64,000 bases of DNA. It comes from Sulfomarinibacter sp963733915 (GTDB lineage: Bacteria > Acidobacteriota > Thermoanaerobaculia > Thermoanaerobaculales > Sulfomarinibacteraceae). A program made the translations under genes and the position numbers. Shown one piece after another: positions 1-9,600 of the stretch. Below the pieces are notes generated by a model. That model was not told where the DNA came from. It saw only the letters and a program-made list of their open reading frames with translations, and made no database searches. The stretch spans positions 248,001 through 312,000 of the forward strand of contig CAVTEP010000006.1 in the NCBI GenBank assembly GCA_963733915.1. The letters are read 5' to 3'. Position 1 is the stretch's first letter. Each line of letters opens with the position of its first letter.

Positions 1-1668
1 GCGGAACTTCTGGTGCCACACCCGCAACTGTTTGCAGGCCTCCTCGGCCACCCATCGGTCGAGCTGGATAATGGCGCCCATTTCTTCCGCGACCATGATG
101 AACTCGCCGGGTTGGAGAAGCCCGCGTTCCGGGTGTTGCCAACGCACCAGGGCCTCGAAACCGGCGATGTGGCCGTCGGAGATAGCGACAATGGGTTGGA
201 AAAACACCCGGAACTCGCTTCGCGCCAGCGCCCGGCGAAGGTCGTTCTCGAGGTGCAGGGTGGCGACGACCTTGCGGTGCATTTGATCGTCAAAGACCGC
301 GAAGCTGTTGCGGCCCAACGATTTTGCCCGGTACATGGCGGTGTCCGAGTCGCGCAGGAGGTCTTCCGGGCGGGTGTACTCGGCGTTCCAGAGGGCGATG
401 CCGATACTGATCGTGGCAAAGACCTCGTTGCCGCCGAGGTCGAAGGGCACCTTGAACTCGTCCTGGATGCGTTCGGCGGCCACGGTCGCGCCGCGGATGT
501 CCTTGATGTCCTCGACCAGGATGACAAACTCGTCGCCACCGAATCGCGCCACGGTGTCGCCCGGTCGGCAGGCGTTTTCGACCCGTTCGGCGATCGCCCG
601 CAGCAGCTGGTCGCCGTGGAGGTGCCCGAGACTGTCATTGACGTTCTTGAAACGATCGAGGTCGAAGAAAAGAACCGCGAAACCCTGCTCGGGGTCGCGC
701 TCGGCGCGCGCAAATGCGTGCCGCAGGCGGTCCATCAGCACCGTCCGGTTCGGGAGACGGGTGAGTGGGTCCTGGAGGCCCGACGTGCGCACCGCCTCAC
801 GCGACTCGTCCTCGCCATGGACATCCGTTTGTCGGCCGACCACGCGAACCGCCCTGTGGTCCGCGTCCTTGACGACCTCGCCGCGGGTCAGCATCCAGCG
901 GTAGTCGCCGCTCTTCGTCATCATCCGGTACCGCTGTTCGATGACAGACACCTCGCCCGCGATGCTGGCGTCGATGATCGCGCGCAACCGGGTCAAGTCT
1001 TCGGGGTGGACGCGGTTCAGCCAGGTCTCGAGGCTGTCCTCGATCTCGTTCGGTGCGAAACCCAACATCTCCTTCCAGCGGTCCGAGAAGTGGACGGACT
1101 CGGTAGAGAGGTCGAGGTCCCAAACCCCGTCGCCGAGCCCTCCGGTGGCGATCAAAAAGCGTTGGTACTCATCTTTGATGCCCGCCTGCAGAGCTCGCAT
1201 CTGCTCGAGTTCACGAAAGCGGGCTTCGATCAGGCTCAGTCGGGTCGCAAGCAGTCCCGTGTCGACCGGCATCATCACGAAGTCGTTGACGCCGAGCTCG
1301 AGGATCGTGACCAGGGAGTCCGACTTGTCGGGTGGGATCAGCGCCAGGATTGAACAGGTACGACTGCCGTTGGCGTTGCAGAGTGTCGACGCCAGCTTGG
1401 CAGCGCTGTTATCCCCGAGTTGCCAGTCGATGACCGCAAGGTCGGGGACGTTTCGGCGGGCCGCATATCGCGCGGCCCAAGGGTTGCGATGGACCGCGGT
1501 CGTGTACCCGCGCTCTCCGAGGATCGTGCAGAGCTCGCCGCTGATTTTCGAGTTGCGAGTGCAAATGAGCGCTGCGCGCGGCCCTTCCCACGGTCCCGTC
1601 TCTGAGACGAACCGAGGCGGCGGAGCCTGCCGCCAATTGCGCCAGAAAGCAAGCTTGAACGGACTCAT
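1..1668 (-). CDS. Receiver-like / PAS / GGDEF / EAL cyclic-di-GMP signalling protein (C-terminus beyond window)
   Basis: Reading leftward from ATG at 1668, 556 codons stay open to the window edge. Residues about 33-150 form a response-regulator-like domain: the phospho-acceptor Asp is kept (VIDWQL), but the N-terminal acidic pair is missing (LICTRN) and the usual KP lysine is replaced (FVMMPVD), so it is probably a degenerate receiver. A PAS/PAC region follows, then a diguanylate cyclase domain with RFGGDEF and an RxxD product-inhibition site (RPGD) five residues before it, then the start of an EAL phosphodiesterase domain (FEALVRW, LQPGEFI). By family knowledge such proteins make and/or degrade c-di-GMP in the cytoplasm. 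The intact GGDEF and I-site argue for a working cyclase; EAL activity cannot be judged because most of its metal ligands lie outside. A PilZ protein at 43494 is a possible downstream reader. Confidence 0.9.
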   Translation of the reverse strand, partial: MSPFKLAFWRNWRQAPPPRFVSETGPWEGPRAALICTRNSKISGELCTILGERGYTTAVHRNPWAARYAARRNVPDLAVIDWQLGDNSAAKLASTLCNANGSRTCSILALIPPDKSDSLVTILELGVNDFVMMPVDTGLLATRLSLIEARFRELEQMRALQAGIKDEYQRFLIATGGLGDGVWDLDLSTESVHFSDRWKEMLGFAPNEIEDSLETWLNRVHPEDLTRLRAIIDASIAGEVSVIEQRYRMMTKSGDYRWMLTRGEVVKDADHRAVRVVGRQTDVHGEDESREAVRTSGLQDPLTRLPNRTVLMDRLRHAFARAERDPEQGFAVLFFDLDRFKNVNDSLGHLHGDQLLRAIAERVENACRPGDTVARFGGDEFVILVEDIKDIRGATVAAERIQDEFKVPFDLGGNEVFATISIGIALWNAEYTRPEDLLRDSDTAMYRAKSLGRNSFAVFDDQMHRKVVATLHLENDLRRALARSEFRVFFQPIVAISDGHIAGFEALVRWQHPERGLLQPGEFIMVAEEMGAIIQLDRWVAEEACKQLRVWHQKFR

Positions 1669-1800
1669 CGCACGGGGTTCGGCCAGGCGGAAGGATCCTG
1701 GGGGAAAGCGTGTTCCCGGTAATTCGAGTGGCTTGCGACCATCACTTCAAGTCTAACACCGATAGCCGTTACGGGCCGATCTCCCGCTCCACACCGAACA

Positions 1801-4605
1801 CTACGACGGCTTGCCCAGGTATCGTTGGAGCCGGCGGCGGAGAACCCGCGCCGCGTGAAAATCTCCGGCCGCCTCGATGGTCGCGTCGAGGGCCGCAAGC
1901 GCCTCTTCGAAGTTACCGTCGGCTATGAGTTCGTCGACACGGGCCAGTGAGTCCTGGTTCTCCTCCTCCAACCGTTCCTCGTCCGAGCGCCTCTTTGCTG
2001 CGCGGGATTCGATCAGCAAACGGTGCACGTCCTCGTTATCGGGATCGAATTCCATGGCGGCCTCGAGGTCGGCGATCGCCTCGTCGACGGGGCGCTGTTT
2101 GCGACGGGCGCTCTTGACGAGCTCCGAGATGCGGTCGTGCCGAAGCTCGTGGGCGCGGGCATCAATCCTCAGCTCGAGCTCGTCGAGGGCATGAGAATCG
2201 CCGTACAGCCGTCGTGCCACCGCGAGCTCGCGCTGCGCCTCATCGATCTCCGCCTTTTTCAGCTGGTGCTCGATGCTCTTGGTGACGCTGTCGATTGCGA
2301 GTTTCCGCCGATGGGCTTCGAGACGTCGATTGATCTCGGTTTCCGCTTCGGACAACAGATCGACGAGTTCCGGGTGGCCGGCCTGGAGCGCGCGCGCGGC
2401 CTCGAGCTCGCCATCGGCGTCGGTAAAGGAGTCGTCGCCGGCGAGATCGAGGGCGCGTTTGATCGCGGACCGTGTTGTCTTTTCGGCTTCGTCACGCGTG
2501 GCCCTATATGATTCGGCGTCGTCTTTCAGCTTGTCTGCTTCTTGGAAGTCCCCGTGTTCCTCGACGGCGGCGTCGATGGCGAGGAGCGCCGAATCGAGGC
2601 GCCCGGCGACGATCAGACGCTCGATCCTGATGACGGTATCGTCGATGGTGGATTGGCGTCGCCGAGCCTCATCCTCGAGGCGGAGGCCATCTCGAGCCGC
2701 GGCCAACAAATCGGTGGTTTCCGGGACCTCCGGCGCCTGACGTTCGGCCTCTTCGAGGATCTCGATGGCGGCCGCGAATTCTCGGGCCTCCATTCGCCGA
2801 CGAGCGTCCTCCCGGAGGCCGGCGAGGCGTTCGAGAAGGAGGTCTTCCCGGAGGCGTTCAAGTCGGTCGCCGAGGTCCGAGAACAGAGATTCTCCCCCGT
2901 AGACCTTGCGGGCCACAGCCAGCGCACGGGCGGCCTCATCGACCTCACGCCTTTCGATGTGGCCCGCCACCGTGGCGGCGGTGTTCTCGATCTCCTGTGC
3001 ACGCCGTCGAGCCTCGATCGCGGCCTCGAGGCCTTTCTCGGCCTCCTCGAGACGGGCGATGAGCTCGCGATTTGCGGGCTCGATCGCGAGGCCTTCACGG
3101 AGCAGTGGAATCGCCTTCTCATATGCCTCGTCACCAATCATGGCGACCGCCGAGTCCGTGATGACCCGTACGCGCTCGAGCCGTGCCTCGTGGCGCTGCC
3201 TGGCAGCGTCGATTTCCCTGCGCGCGGCGTCAAAGATCTCCGACGAGCCCAGGGTCTTGATGGACTTGTCGAGCTGGGTAACGGCCTGGTCAAAGGAGCG
3301 GGCGCGCACCAACAGCCGAATACTGTCCACCACCTCTTGGCGTCGGTTTTTGAGCTCGACGTCGGCGGCCTCAATTACCTTCATCAACTCCTGCGCTTCC
3401 GGATTGTCGGTATCGAGGTCAAAAACCGACGCCAATTGCATGCGGGCCTCACTGTAGTGTTTGCTCTCGACCAGCTTGCCCGCACCCTGAAGAAGTGCGC
3501 GAATCTGAGATTTCTGGGCTTGATCCTTCTCCGCGGTCGGTTGGCGCGCCGCGCCACCGGTCTCGATCGTGCCCTCGGTCTCGAGCTCGGTGTCGCTGTC
3601 TGAAGCCGCGCCCGGCGCGGGTGTCTCGGAGAGCCCGAAGCTGCGGTCGATGCGGCTCTGGGTGCTGCCGGGTTTGATGGTGCGAATTTTGTGGGTGGTC
3701 ACCGTCGGTACATCGAAGATGGCCACCAGCTCTTCTCTGGGCGGGTCATCGGCGCCCAGCAACGAAATCAGCGCCGCGGAAAAATCGGCCGCCGACGTGA
3801 ATCGATCCTCGGGGTTCTTTTCGAGCGACTTGAGGACCACCGCCCGCAATTCGTCGGCGATCGTGCCCTCGGGATCCGAGTCGGCGAAATCGAGCGGCGG
3901 GTGGATGAGGTGGCCCGAGATCAACGCCGCCACGCTCGTGCCCTTGATCGGATAGGTGCCGGTCAACATTTCGTAGAGCACCACGCCAAAGCTGTAGAGA
4001 TCGCTCGCGGCGCTGATGTCGGCCCCTTCGTGGGTCTTGAAATGCTCTGGCGACGAGTAGCGCACCTTTCCGAGAAAGGTCCCGGCCGAGGTCAGGCTGT
4101 CTTCGCCGCCCCCTACCTTGGCGATCCCGAGGTCGATCAGCTTGACCTGGAGACGGCCTTCGTCATCTCGAGTCACCAGCAGATTGTCGGGCGAGACGTC
4201 GCGGTGAATGATCCGTTTGCGGTGCAAGTAGCCGAGCGCCGCCAAACACTGGCGGGAGATTTCGGACACGAGCCCCATCGACGGCCGGCCGAGAACCTTG
4301 ATCACGTCCTGCAGATTGAGCCCGTCGATAAATTCCATGACCAGGTAGGCGTAGCCGTTGTCGTCAACTGTGAAGTCGTAGATCTGGGCGAGGTTCGGGT
4401 GACGGAGCTTGATCGCGACCTTGGCCTCGCGCAAAAACCGGGCTCGCAGAACCTCATCGTCGGCGAGGTGGGGCCGCATGACCTTGACCACTCTCAGTTC
4501 GTCGAGCAGGCGATGGCGAACCTTGTAGACGGAGCCCATGCCGCCTTCTCGAATTTTTTCGAGAATTTCGAACTTGCCTTCGAGTCGTGCGAGCGGCGTC
4601 GCCAA
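1801..4605 (-). CDS. Serine/threonine protein kinase with long TPR-like helical C-terminus
   Basis: 934 residues. The N-terminal Hanks-type kinase domain spans about 10-290: glycine loop REGGMGSVY, ATP-anchoring Lys41 in VVKVM, Glu60, catalytic HRDVSPDN (Asp136) and DLG (Asp158) in place of DFG. All catalytic residues are present. From about residue 350 the protein is Glu/Arg/Ala-rich and helical, with repeated TPR-like units and coiled-coil stretches, and no transmembrane helix is seen, so it looks cytosolic. Start chosen: TTG at 4605, because GAGGAG lies eight bases upstream and no better start precedes the kinase. A near-consensus promoter (4630-4658) lies just upstream. The helical half is probably a docking scaffold; substrates are unknown. 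Confidence 0.9.
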   Translation of the reverse strand: MATPLARLEGKFEILEKIREGGMGSVYKVRHRLLDELRVVKVMRPHLADDEVLRARFLREAKVAIKLRHPNLAQIYDFTVDDNGYAYLVMEFIDGLNLQDVIKVLGRPSMGLVSEISRQCLAALGYLHRKRIIHRDVSPDNLLVTRDDEGRLQVKLIDLGIAKVGGGEDSLTSAGTFLGKVRYSSPEHFKTHEGADISAASDLYSFGVVLYEMLTGTYPIKGTSVAALISGHLIHPPLDFADSDPEGTIADELRAVVLKSLEKNPEDRFTSAADFSAALISLLGADDPPREELVAIFDVPTVTTHKIRTIKPGSTQSRIDRSFGLSETPAPGAASDSDTELETEGTIETGGAARQPTAEKDQAQKSQIRALLQGAGKLVESKHYSEARMQLASVFDLDTDNPEAQELMKVIEAADVELKNRRQEVVDSIRLLVRARSFDQAVTQLDKSIKTLGSSEIFDAARREIDAARQRHEARLERVRVITDSAVAMIGDEAYEKAIPLLREGLAIEPANRELIARLEEAEKGLEAAIEARRRAQEIENTAATVAGHIERREVDEAARALAVARKVYGGESLFSDLGDRLERLREDLLLERLAGLREDARRRMEAREFAAAIEILEEAERQAPEVPETTDLLAAARDGLRLEDEARRRQSTIDDTVIRIERLIVAGRLDSALLAIDAAVEEHGDFQEADKLKDDAESYRATRDEAEKTTRSAIKRALDLAGDDSFTDADGELEAARALQAGHPELVDLLSEAETEINRRLEAHRRKLAIDSVTKSIEHQLKKAEIDEAQRELAVARRLYGDSHALDELELRIDARAHELRHDRISELVKSARRKQRPVDEAIADLEAAMEFDPDNEDVHRLLIESRAAKRRSDEERLEEENQDSLARVDELIADGNFEEALAALDATIEAAGDFHAARVLRRRLQRYLGKPS

Positions 4606-4629
4606 GGTTTTTGCTCCTCGTGTGAAAAA

Positions 4630-4658
4630 AGCGTACGCAAACGACTGTGGAATGTCAA
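4630..4658 (-). promoter_or_regulatory. Sigma70-type promoter for the kinase gene
   Basis: On the minus strand, TTGACA (4653-4658) is followed after exactly 17 bases by TACGCT (4630-4635), then the GAGGAG ribosome site and the TTG start at 4605. The -35 box is perfect; the -10 matches consensus at three of six positions. It sits in the 93-base gap between the divergent kinase and tamB-like genes. Confidence 0.6.
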
Positions 4659-4698
4659 CTTATGAGACGGCTCCGGCTGCCGGTAGTACACTCATGCG

Positions 4699-6612
4699 GT
4701 GAATCGTCGTCGCTGGATCCTCGGGCTGTTGGCCCTCCTCGTGACCCTGATCGTGGTCGCGGCGATCATCGTCCATCTGCCCGGGGTGCAAGGAATCGCC
4801 TGGCGCCGTGCCGCCGCTGCCATCGAGGAGGTCAGCGGTTACCGGATCGAGGTCGAGACCCTGGCGGTGCGGGTACTCCCGGCAACCCTCGACGCGAGCG
4901 GTGTGACGGTGGCTGGCGGCGGCCGCACGTTCGCGACCATCGACCACGTATCGGCGCGGTGGCGGTGGCGGCGGTTGCTTGACGAACCCAGGAGGTTGGA
5001 GGTGCTGGTGATCGAAGGCGTCGCGGTCGACCTCGACGCCCTCCCCATCGATGAGCCGGAGACCGACCGCTTGGGTGCATCGCCTCTGAAGTCATTCGAG
5101 ATCGGAGAGCTGCGGGTCACTGCGGGCGGCGGCGGAGCTTCCATCACCGGGATCGAGGCGGGAATCGATGGTGTCGAAGTCACAGCGCGGTTGGAGGATG
5201 GGCTCGCGGTGGGGGAGATCAGAGCGCGGGAACTGACACTGACGCAGGCGGGTCGCCGATTGGTTTTCGGCCCGATCGAGGTTGTCGGCAGCGGCGGCGA
5301 TGACGGCGTCAACATCGATGGCATCTCTGTAGACGGGACGGCCGCGAGCGTCCGAGCCGACGGGCGGCTGAACTTCGAACCAGCGATCACGGGCGGCTTC
5401 GAAGTCGAGATCTCGGCCGACATTGCGGCGCTTGCGGGATGGTGGGACCCTAACCTGGTCAGCGGGCTCGACCCCTCGGGTCGGCTCGAGCTCGAGGGGA
5501 CGATCGAACTCGCCGCCGGCCGTGGTCCACAGGTGGAGCTCAGGCACCGGGGAGGCTCGCTGCGGGTCGCGGGTTACGACCTCGAATCATTGAGCCTTGC
5601 TTATGACGGACAGCGGCCGACGCTTGAGTTGGGCCATCCGGGTTGGGGCGAGGCCTCCGCGACGCTGCTTTCGGCGGGCACCGCGGAGCTCAGGGCCCAC
5701 TTGAAAAATGCACCCGCCGACCGCGCATTGTCGTTCATGGCGCCGCAAGTGGCTGGTTTTCTCGGGTCGCCGGTGACGCTGAGTGGTGATATCGACGCCG
5801 TCGCGTCGTTTCCGGTCGTCCTCGATCAGCTTTCGGCCAAGGTCGATCTGGTGGTGAATTGGCCGGACGGGCGGATCGCGGTCCGCGGCGATGGCACGGG
5901 GACGCAGTGGGAGGTGGCCTCCCTCGAGGCCGAGGCGGCGGGCGCGACGCTCCGCGCGACGGGAAGGGCCGATCTCGAACACGGCGTCAACGCCGACGCG
6001 GTTCTCACAGCCGCGCAACCACAGCGAGTGGCCGACGCTCTGGAGAATTGGCTGCCGGCTCTCAGCGGTCTCGAAATCGGAGGTGGGCCGCTGGCCGTGA
6101 GGCTGCACATCGACGGTCCCTTCGATGCACCGGCTCTGAGGGCCACCGCGACCTGGAGCGAACCGGTCCTGGCCGGCCGTCGGCTCGATGATCTCTCACT
6201 CGAAGCCTCAGGCACCGTCGATGTCCTGGACTGGGATCTCGGGCTCATGGTCATGCCGGGATCTTCGGTCACCGCCTCGGGCACGGCGCGCCCGCTCGCG
6301 GGCGAGGTCGGGGGTGTCTGGAGCCTGGAGGTGTCCGACATCGCGGAGCTGAGCTCGGCGCAGGGGTTCGTGACGCCGCTGCTCGTGCGTGGACGCTTTT
6401 CCGGTGAGGGGAGCTTTGGCGTGGCGGCCGGCGACGTGCAGCTTGCCGGCACCGTCGAAGCCGAGGCGCTGGGCGTCGGTGAGTGGTCGATCGACCGGTT
6501 GCGGGCTACCTTCGAGACCCGGGGTGACGCCGTGGAAATCCGGGATCTCCAAACGCGAGCTCTACGGGGGCGTCTTCGAGGGCTCGCTGGTCGTGCCGTT
6601 GACCGATCTTGA
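4699..6612 (+). CDS. TamB/AsmA-like translocation and assembly protein, N-terminal part (frame broken near 6551)
   Basis: Starts at GTG 4699 with an Arg-rich N-terminus and one membrane helix (residues about 6-28, LLALLVTLIVVAAIIV), then long repetitive beta-rich sequence typical of the TamB/AsmA lipid-transport superfamily. Genuine coding in this frame ends about 6550; the last 20 or so codons to the stop at 6612 are out of frame. Removing one A from the AAA run at 6551-6553 joins VEIRDLQ to RELYGGVFEG and restores the TamB pattern into the following segment. It should therefore be read as the first third of a single gene reaching 10579. Role by family: an inner-membrane-anchored periplasmic beta-groove that moves phospholipid or helps outer-membrane protein insertion. 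Confidence 0.85.
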   Translation: MNRRRWILGLLALLVTLIVVAAIIVHLPGVQGIAWRRAAAAIEEVSGYRIEVETLAVRVLPATLDASGVTVAGGGRTFATIDHVSARWRWRRLLDEPRRLEVLVIEGVAVDLDALPIDEPETDRLGASPLKSFEIGELRVTAGGGGASITGIEAGIDGVEVTARLEDGLAVGEIRARELTLTQAGRRLVFGPIEVVGSGGDDGVNIDGISVDGTAASVRADGRLNFEPAITGGFEVEISADIAALAGWWDPNLVSGLDPSGRLELEGTIELAAGRGPQVELRHRGGSLRVAGYDLESLSLAYDGQRPTLELGHPGWGEASATLLSAGTAELRAHLKNAPADRALSFMAPQVAGFLGSPVTLSGDIDAVASFPVVLDQLSAKVDLVVNWPDGRIAVRGDGTGTQWEVASLEAEAAGATLRATGRADLEHGVNADAVLTAAQPQRVADALENWLPALSGLEIGGGPLAVRLHIDGPFDAPALRATATWSEPVLAGRRLDDLSLEASGTVDVLDWDLGLMVMPGSSVTASGTARPLAGEVGGVWSLEVSDIAELSSAQGFVTPLLVRGRFSGEGSFGVAAGDVQLAGTVEAEALGVGEWSIDRLRATFETRGDAVEIRDLQTRALRGRLRGLAGRAVDRS

Positions 6613-9600
6613 CCATCACTTCCGGGCCGACCTCGTGTGGACCGGCCTCGATCTCATGACCGTGCCGATCGAGGTTCCGGAAGAGATCGCGGGCACGATC
6701 GCCGGGAGGTTGGGACTTGGCGGCCGGATGACGCACCCGGAGGGCGATCTCGATTTCGAGTGGCGGCCCGACGGGACGCCGTCGCTGGTCGCTTCTGTGA
6801 GGCTCCACGCCGCTTTGTCTGAAGGTATTCTGCGAATCGCGACCGAGCGGGTGGAGACAGCCGGGGGATCGCTCTTCGCCGAGGCGCTGCTGCCCCTCGG
6901 TGGCATCGAACGGCCGGAGTGGCTGTGGCCGGATGCGCCTGCCGGAGCCGTGCGCGCGTCCGTCGACGCTCCCGGATTCCGCTCGGAGCCGGTGGCGGAT
7001 GCCTTCGGTCTTGAGAGTCTTCCGGTCGCTGCCGAGGCGGACCTTCGGGCCGAGGTGGAGTTGGACCCGGGCGGCCTGCTTCGGCCGCGGGTGCTGGTGG
7101 AGGCGAACGGCCTCCGGGTGCTGTATGCCGGGGGTGAGCTGGTCGCCGAGGGACCGCTGGTTGCGACCTTTGACGGTGGGCGTTTGGAGCTCGCCCCGGT
7201 GGTTCTGGTCGGCCGCGACAGCCGGATAGAAGCGTCGGCCGCGTATGACCCCGAGACCGCACTGGTGACCGGCAGGGTCCGGGCGCGTTTGGCGCCGGAG
7301 CTGTCGAGACTGCTGCCGGTGCCACTCAATGTAACGGGTCCCTTGACGATTGACGCGGACCTCGAGACCCCGGCAGATGCCGCGTGGTCGCCCGAGTCGG
7401 TGCGGGGCAGGCTGACCATCGACCATCGCGACGGGACGATGGTGATGCGCGATCCCCCGGTCGAAATCCGGGAGCTGCGGATGATCGCCACCCTCGACGA
7501 CGGAGTGCTGAACATCGAGGAAGGCCAGGCCGAGGTCAACCGCGGCCAGGTGCTGATGGGCGGTGGCTGGGATCCCAGGTCGGGCCAGGGTTTGGTGCTG
7601 GAGATCGAGGGTGTGACGGCCCTGGTGGCGGGCATTCTCACCAAGTGGGACGGCTCGGTGGCGATCGAGCCGCACCCCGAACGGCTGGCCCAGGTGGTCG
7701 GTGAATTGAACCTTATCGCCGGGCTCTGGGACGAGCGCTTCGACCTGGCTGGCGCCGTTCTCGGTGGCGGCGAGATGGAGATCGCGAGTGACGACCCGAT
7801 GCATGACATCGGACTCGACCTGACGGTGCGGGGCCGGGCGGGGATCCGGGTGGAGAACAACCTCGGCCGATTCAACGTTAACTGGGATGTGCTGCGGATC
7901 TCGGGCACCGCGGCCGAGCCGCTGTTGCGCGGCGAGGTGCGGATCGCGCCGGGCGGCGTTCTCACTCTCGCCGGGCAGGAAGTCCAGGTGCGTCGCGGCA
8001 GCGTCGAGTTCGCCGGTGACCCGGCCACCGACACGGTGATGGCGATCGTGCCCGAGACCGATACCACCCTGTTTGGTGGGGGCGACGGCCCCGAATTCAA
8101 CGCCACGGCGCTCGCGACCGAGGGGTTGGCGAGGGGCATTACCAGCGCTCTCGGTTTCGAAAACGAGACCCTGCGGCCGGCCGAGATCGCGGTCCAAACC
8201 GAGAAGGACCCGAGCGAGCGGTTCATGGTCGGTCAGAGGTTGAGCCGCAACCTGGCGCTCTTCCTGGCCACCAACCTGACCAACGTTCAGGACAACATGA
8301 CGATGCTCCAGTTCTGGAATCTGCCCCGGTTCAAGGGGCTGGCGGTGCAGGCATACCAGGAAACGGCCAATGACAATTTCGGCACAAACCTCTTTCAACG
8401 CTTCCAGTGGGGCGGCACGGTGGTCTCCGACGGCCGGCCCGAGATCCATCGCCTGCGCCTCGAGGGCGACTGGCCGATGTCAGAGCGAAGCCTGCGCAAG
8501 GCGACCCGGTTGCGGCGGGCTCAGCCCTACGACGGCTTTCTGCTCTTTGTCGGCGCGGTTCGAATGGAGCGGGTGCTGGCCGAGCACGGCTTCCAGAACG
8601 CCCGGGTCACCGGAACCCAGACCGGGCCGCCATCTTCCCCGACCCTGGTTTTCACCTGCGACCCCGGGGAGGAGCAGCGGGTTGAGTTCCAGGGAGCCTC
8701 GCTGTCCAAACACCTTCGGCGTGAGGTAACGGCGCTCTACCAACCCCCACCCCTCGAAGATACAGCCCTCGAGAACATGGGCTCGCTGGTCGAGCGCTCT
8801 CTCGCGGGGGAGGGTTATCTTCGGGCACATGCCGTGGTCGAGCGCCGCGACGACATTATCGTGGTCGACGTCAATCGGGGAGACAAGGTGGAGATCACGG
8901 GGCCGTTCTTTGACGGCGCACCGGTCGATGCGATCAGCGCACTGTCCAGAGTTTTTGATACCACCGCAGCCCTCGCGACGGTCGCGGTGCGCCCCGAGTG
9001 GGCGGCGAACGCCGTTGAACGGGCGCTCAAGAATGCGGGCTATCTCCAGGCCAGGGTGCTCGACGTAGCGGTAGATGTCGGCAATGCGAAAAAGGCCGAG
9101 GTTCACATCTCGGTCGATGCCGGACCGCTCGAAAAAATCGGCTCGGTGGTGCTCGTCGGTTCTGATCCCCTCGGCATGATGGCGTCCGCGGAATTCGAGC
9201 TCCGACCGGGTGTGGCGCTCAACCGGGACATCATCGACTCGGCGATGCGCGATCTGCGGGACACCTACGTGGCGGCGGGTTACCGCGACGCCAGCGCCCG
9301 CAGTGCGATGCGGCAGGACGATCAGGGCGGCTGGGTCGTCGAGACCCGCCTCGTGCCGGGTCAGCAACGGGTGGTGCGAGGGGTCCGGTTTGCCGGCCGC
9401 CGGGACGTCAGCGAAAGGGTGCTGCGCAAGGGCCTGACCGTCGATCCCGGCGAGGTCCTGACCGACGCCGAGGTCGACCGTTCGGCCTCACGGATCGCGA
9501 ACTTCTCGCCTATCGAGCGGGTCGATGTTCGCACCGTTCCGGTTCCCGGATCCCAGGTTGACGTAGAGTTCGACGTCGTCGAGAAGCGGAGGTGGACCCT

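Noticed and set aside
13..1353. Long plus-strand reading frame over the GGDEF/EAL region
   Set aside because: It is the GC-rich shadow of the leftward signalling gene; its product has no recognisable pattern, whereas the minus strand gives GGDEF and EAL motifs.
6506..8449. 647-codon minus-strand frame opposite the TamB-Omp85 gene
   Set aside because: His/Arg/Gln-rich shadow frame with no motif; the plus strand holds a clear TamB/DUF490 protein.
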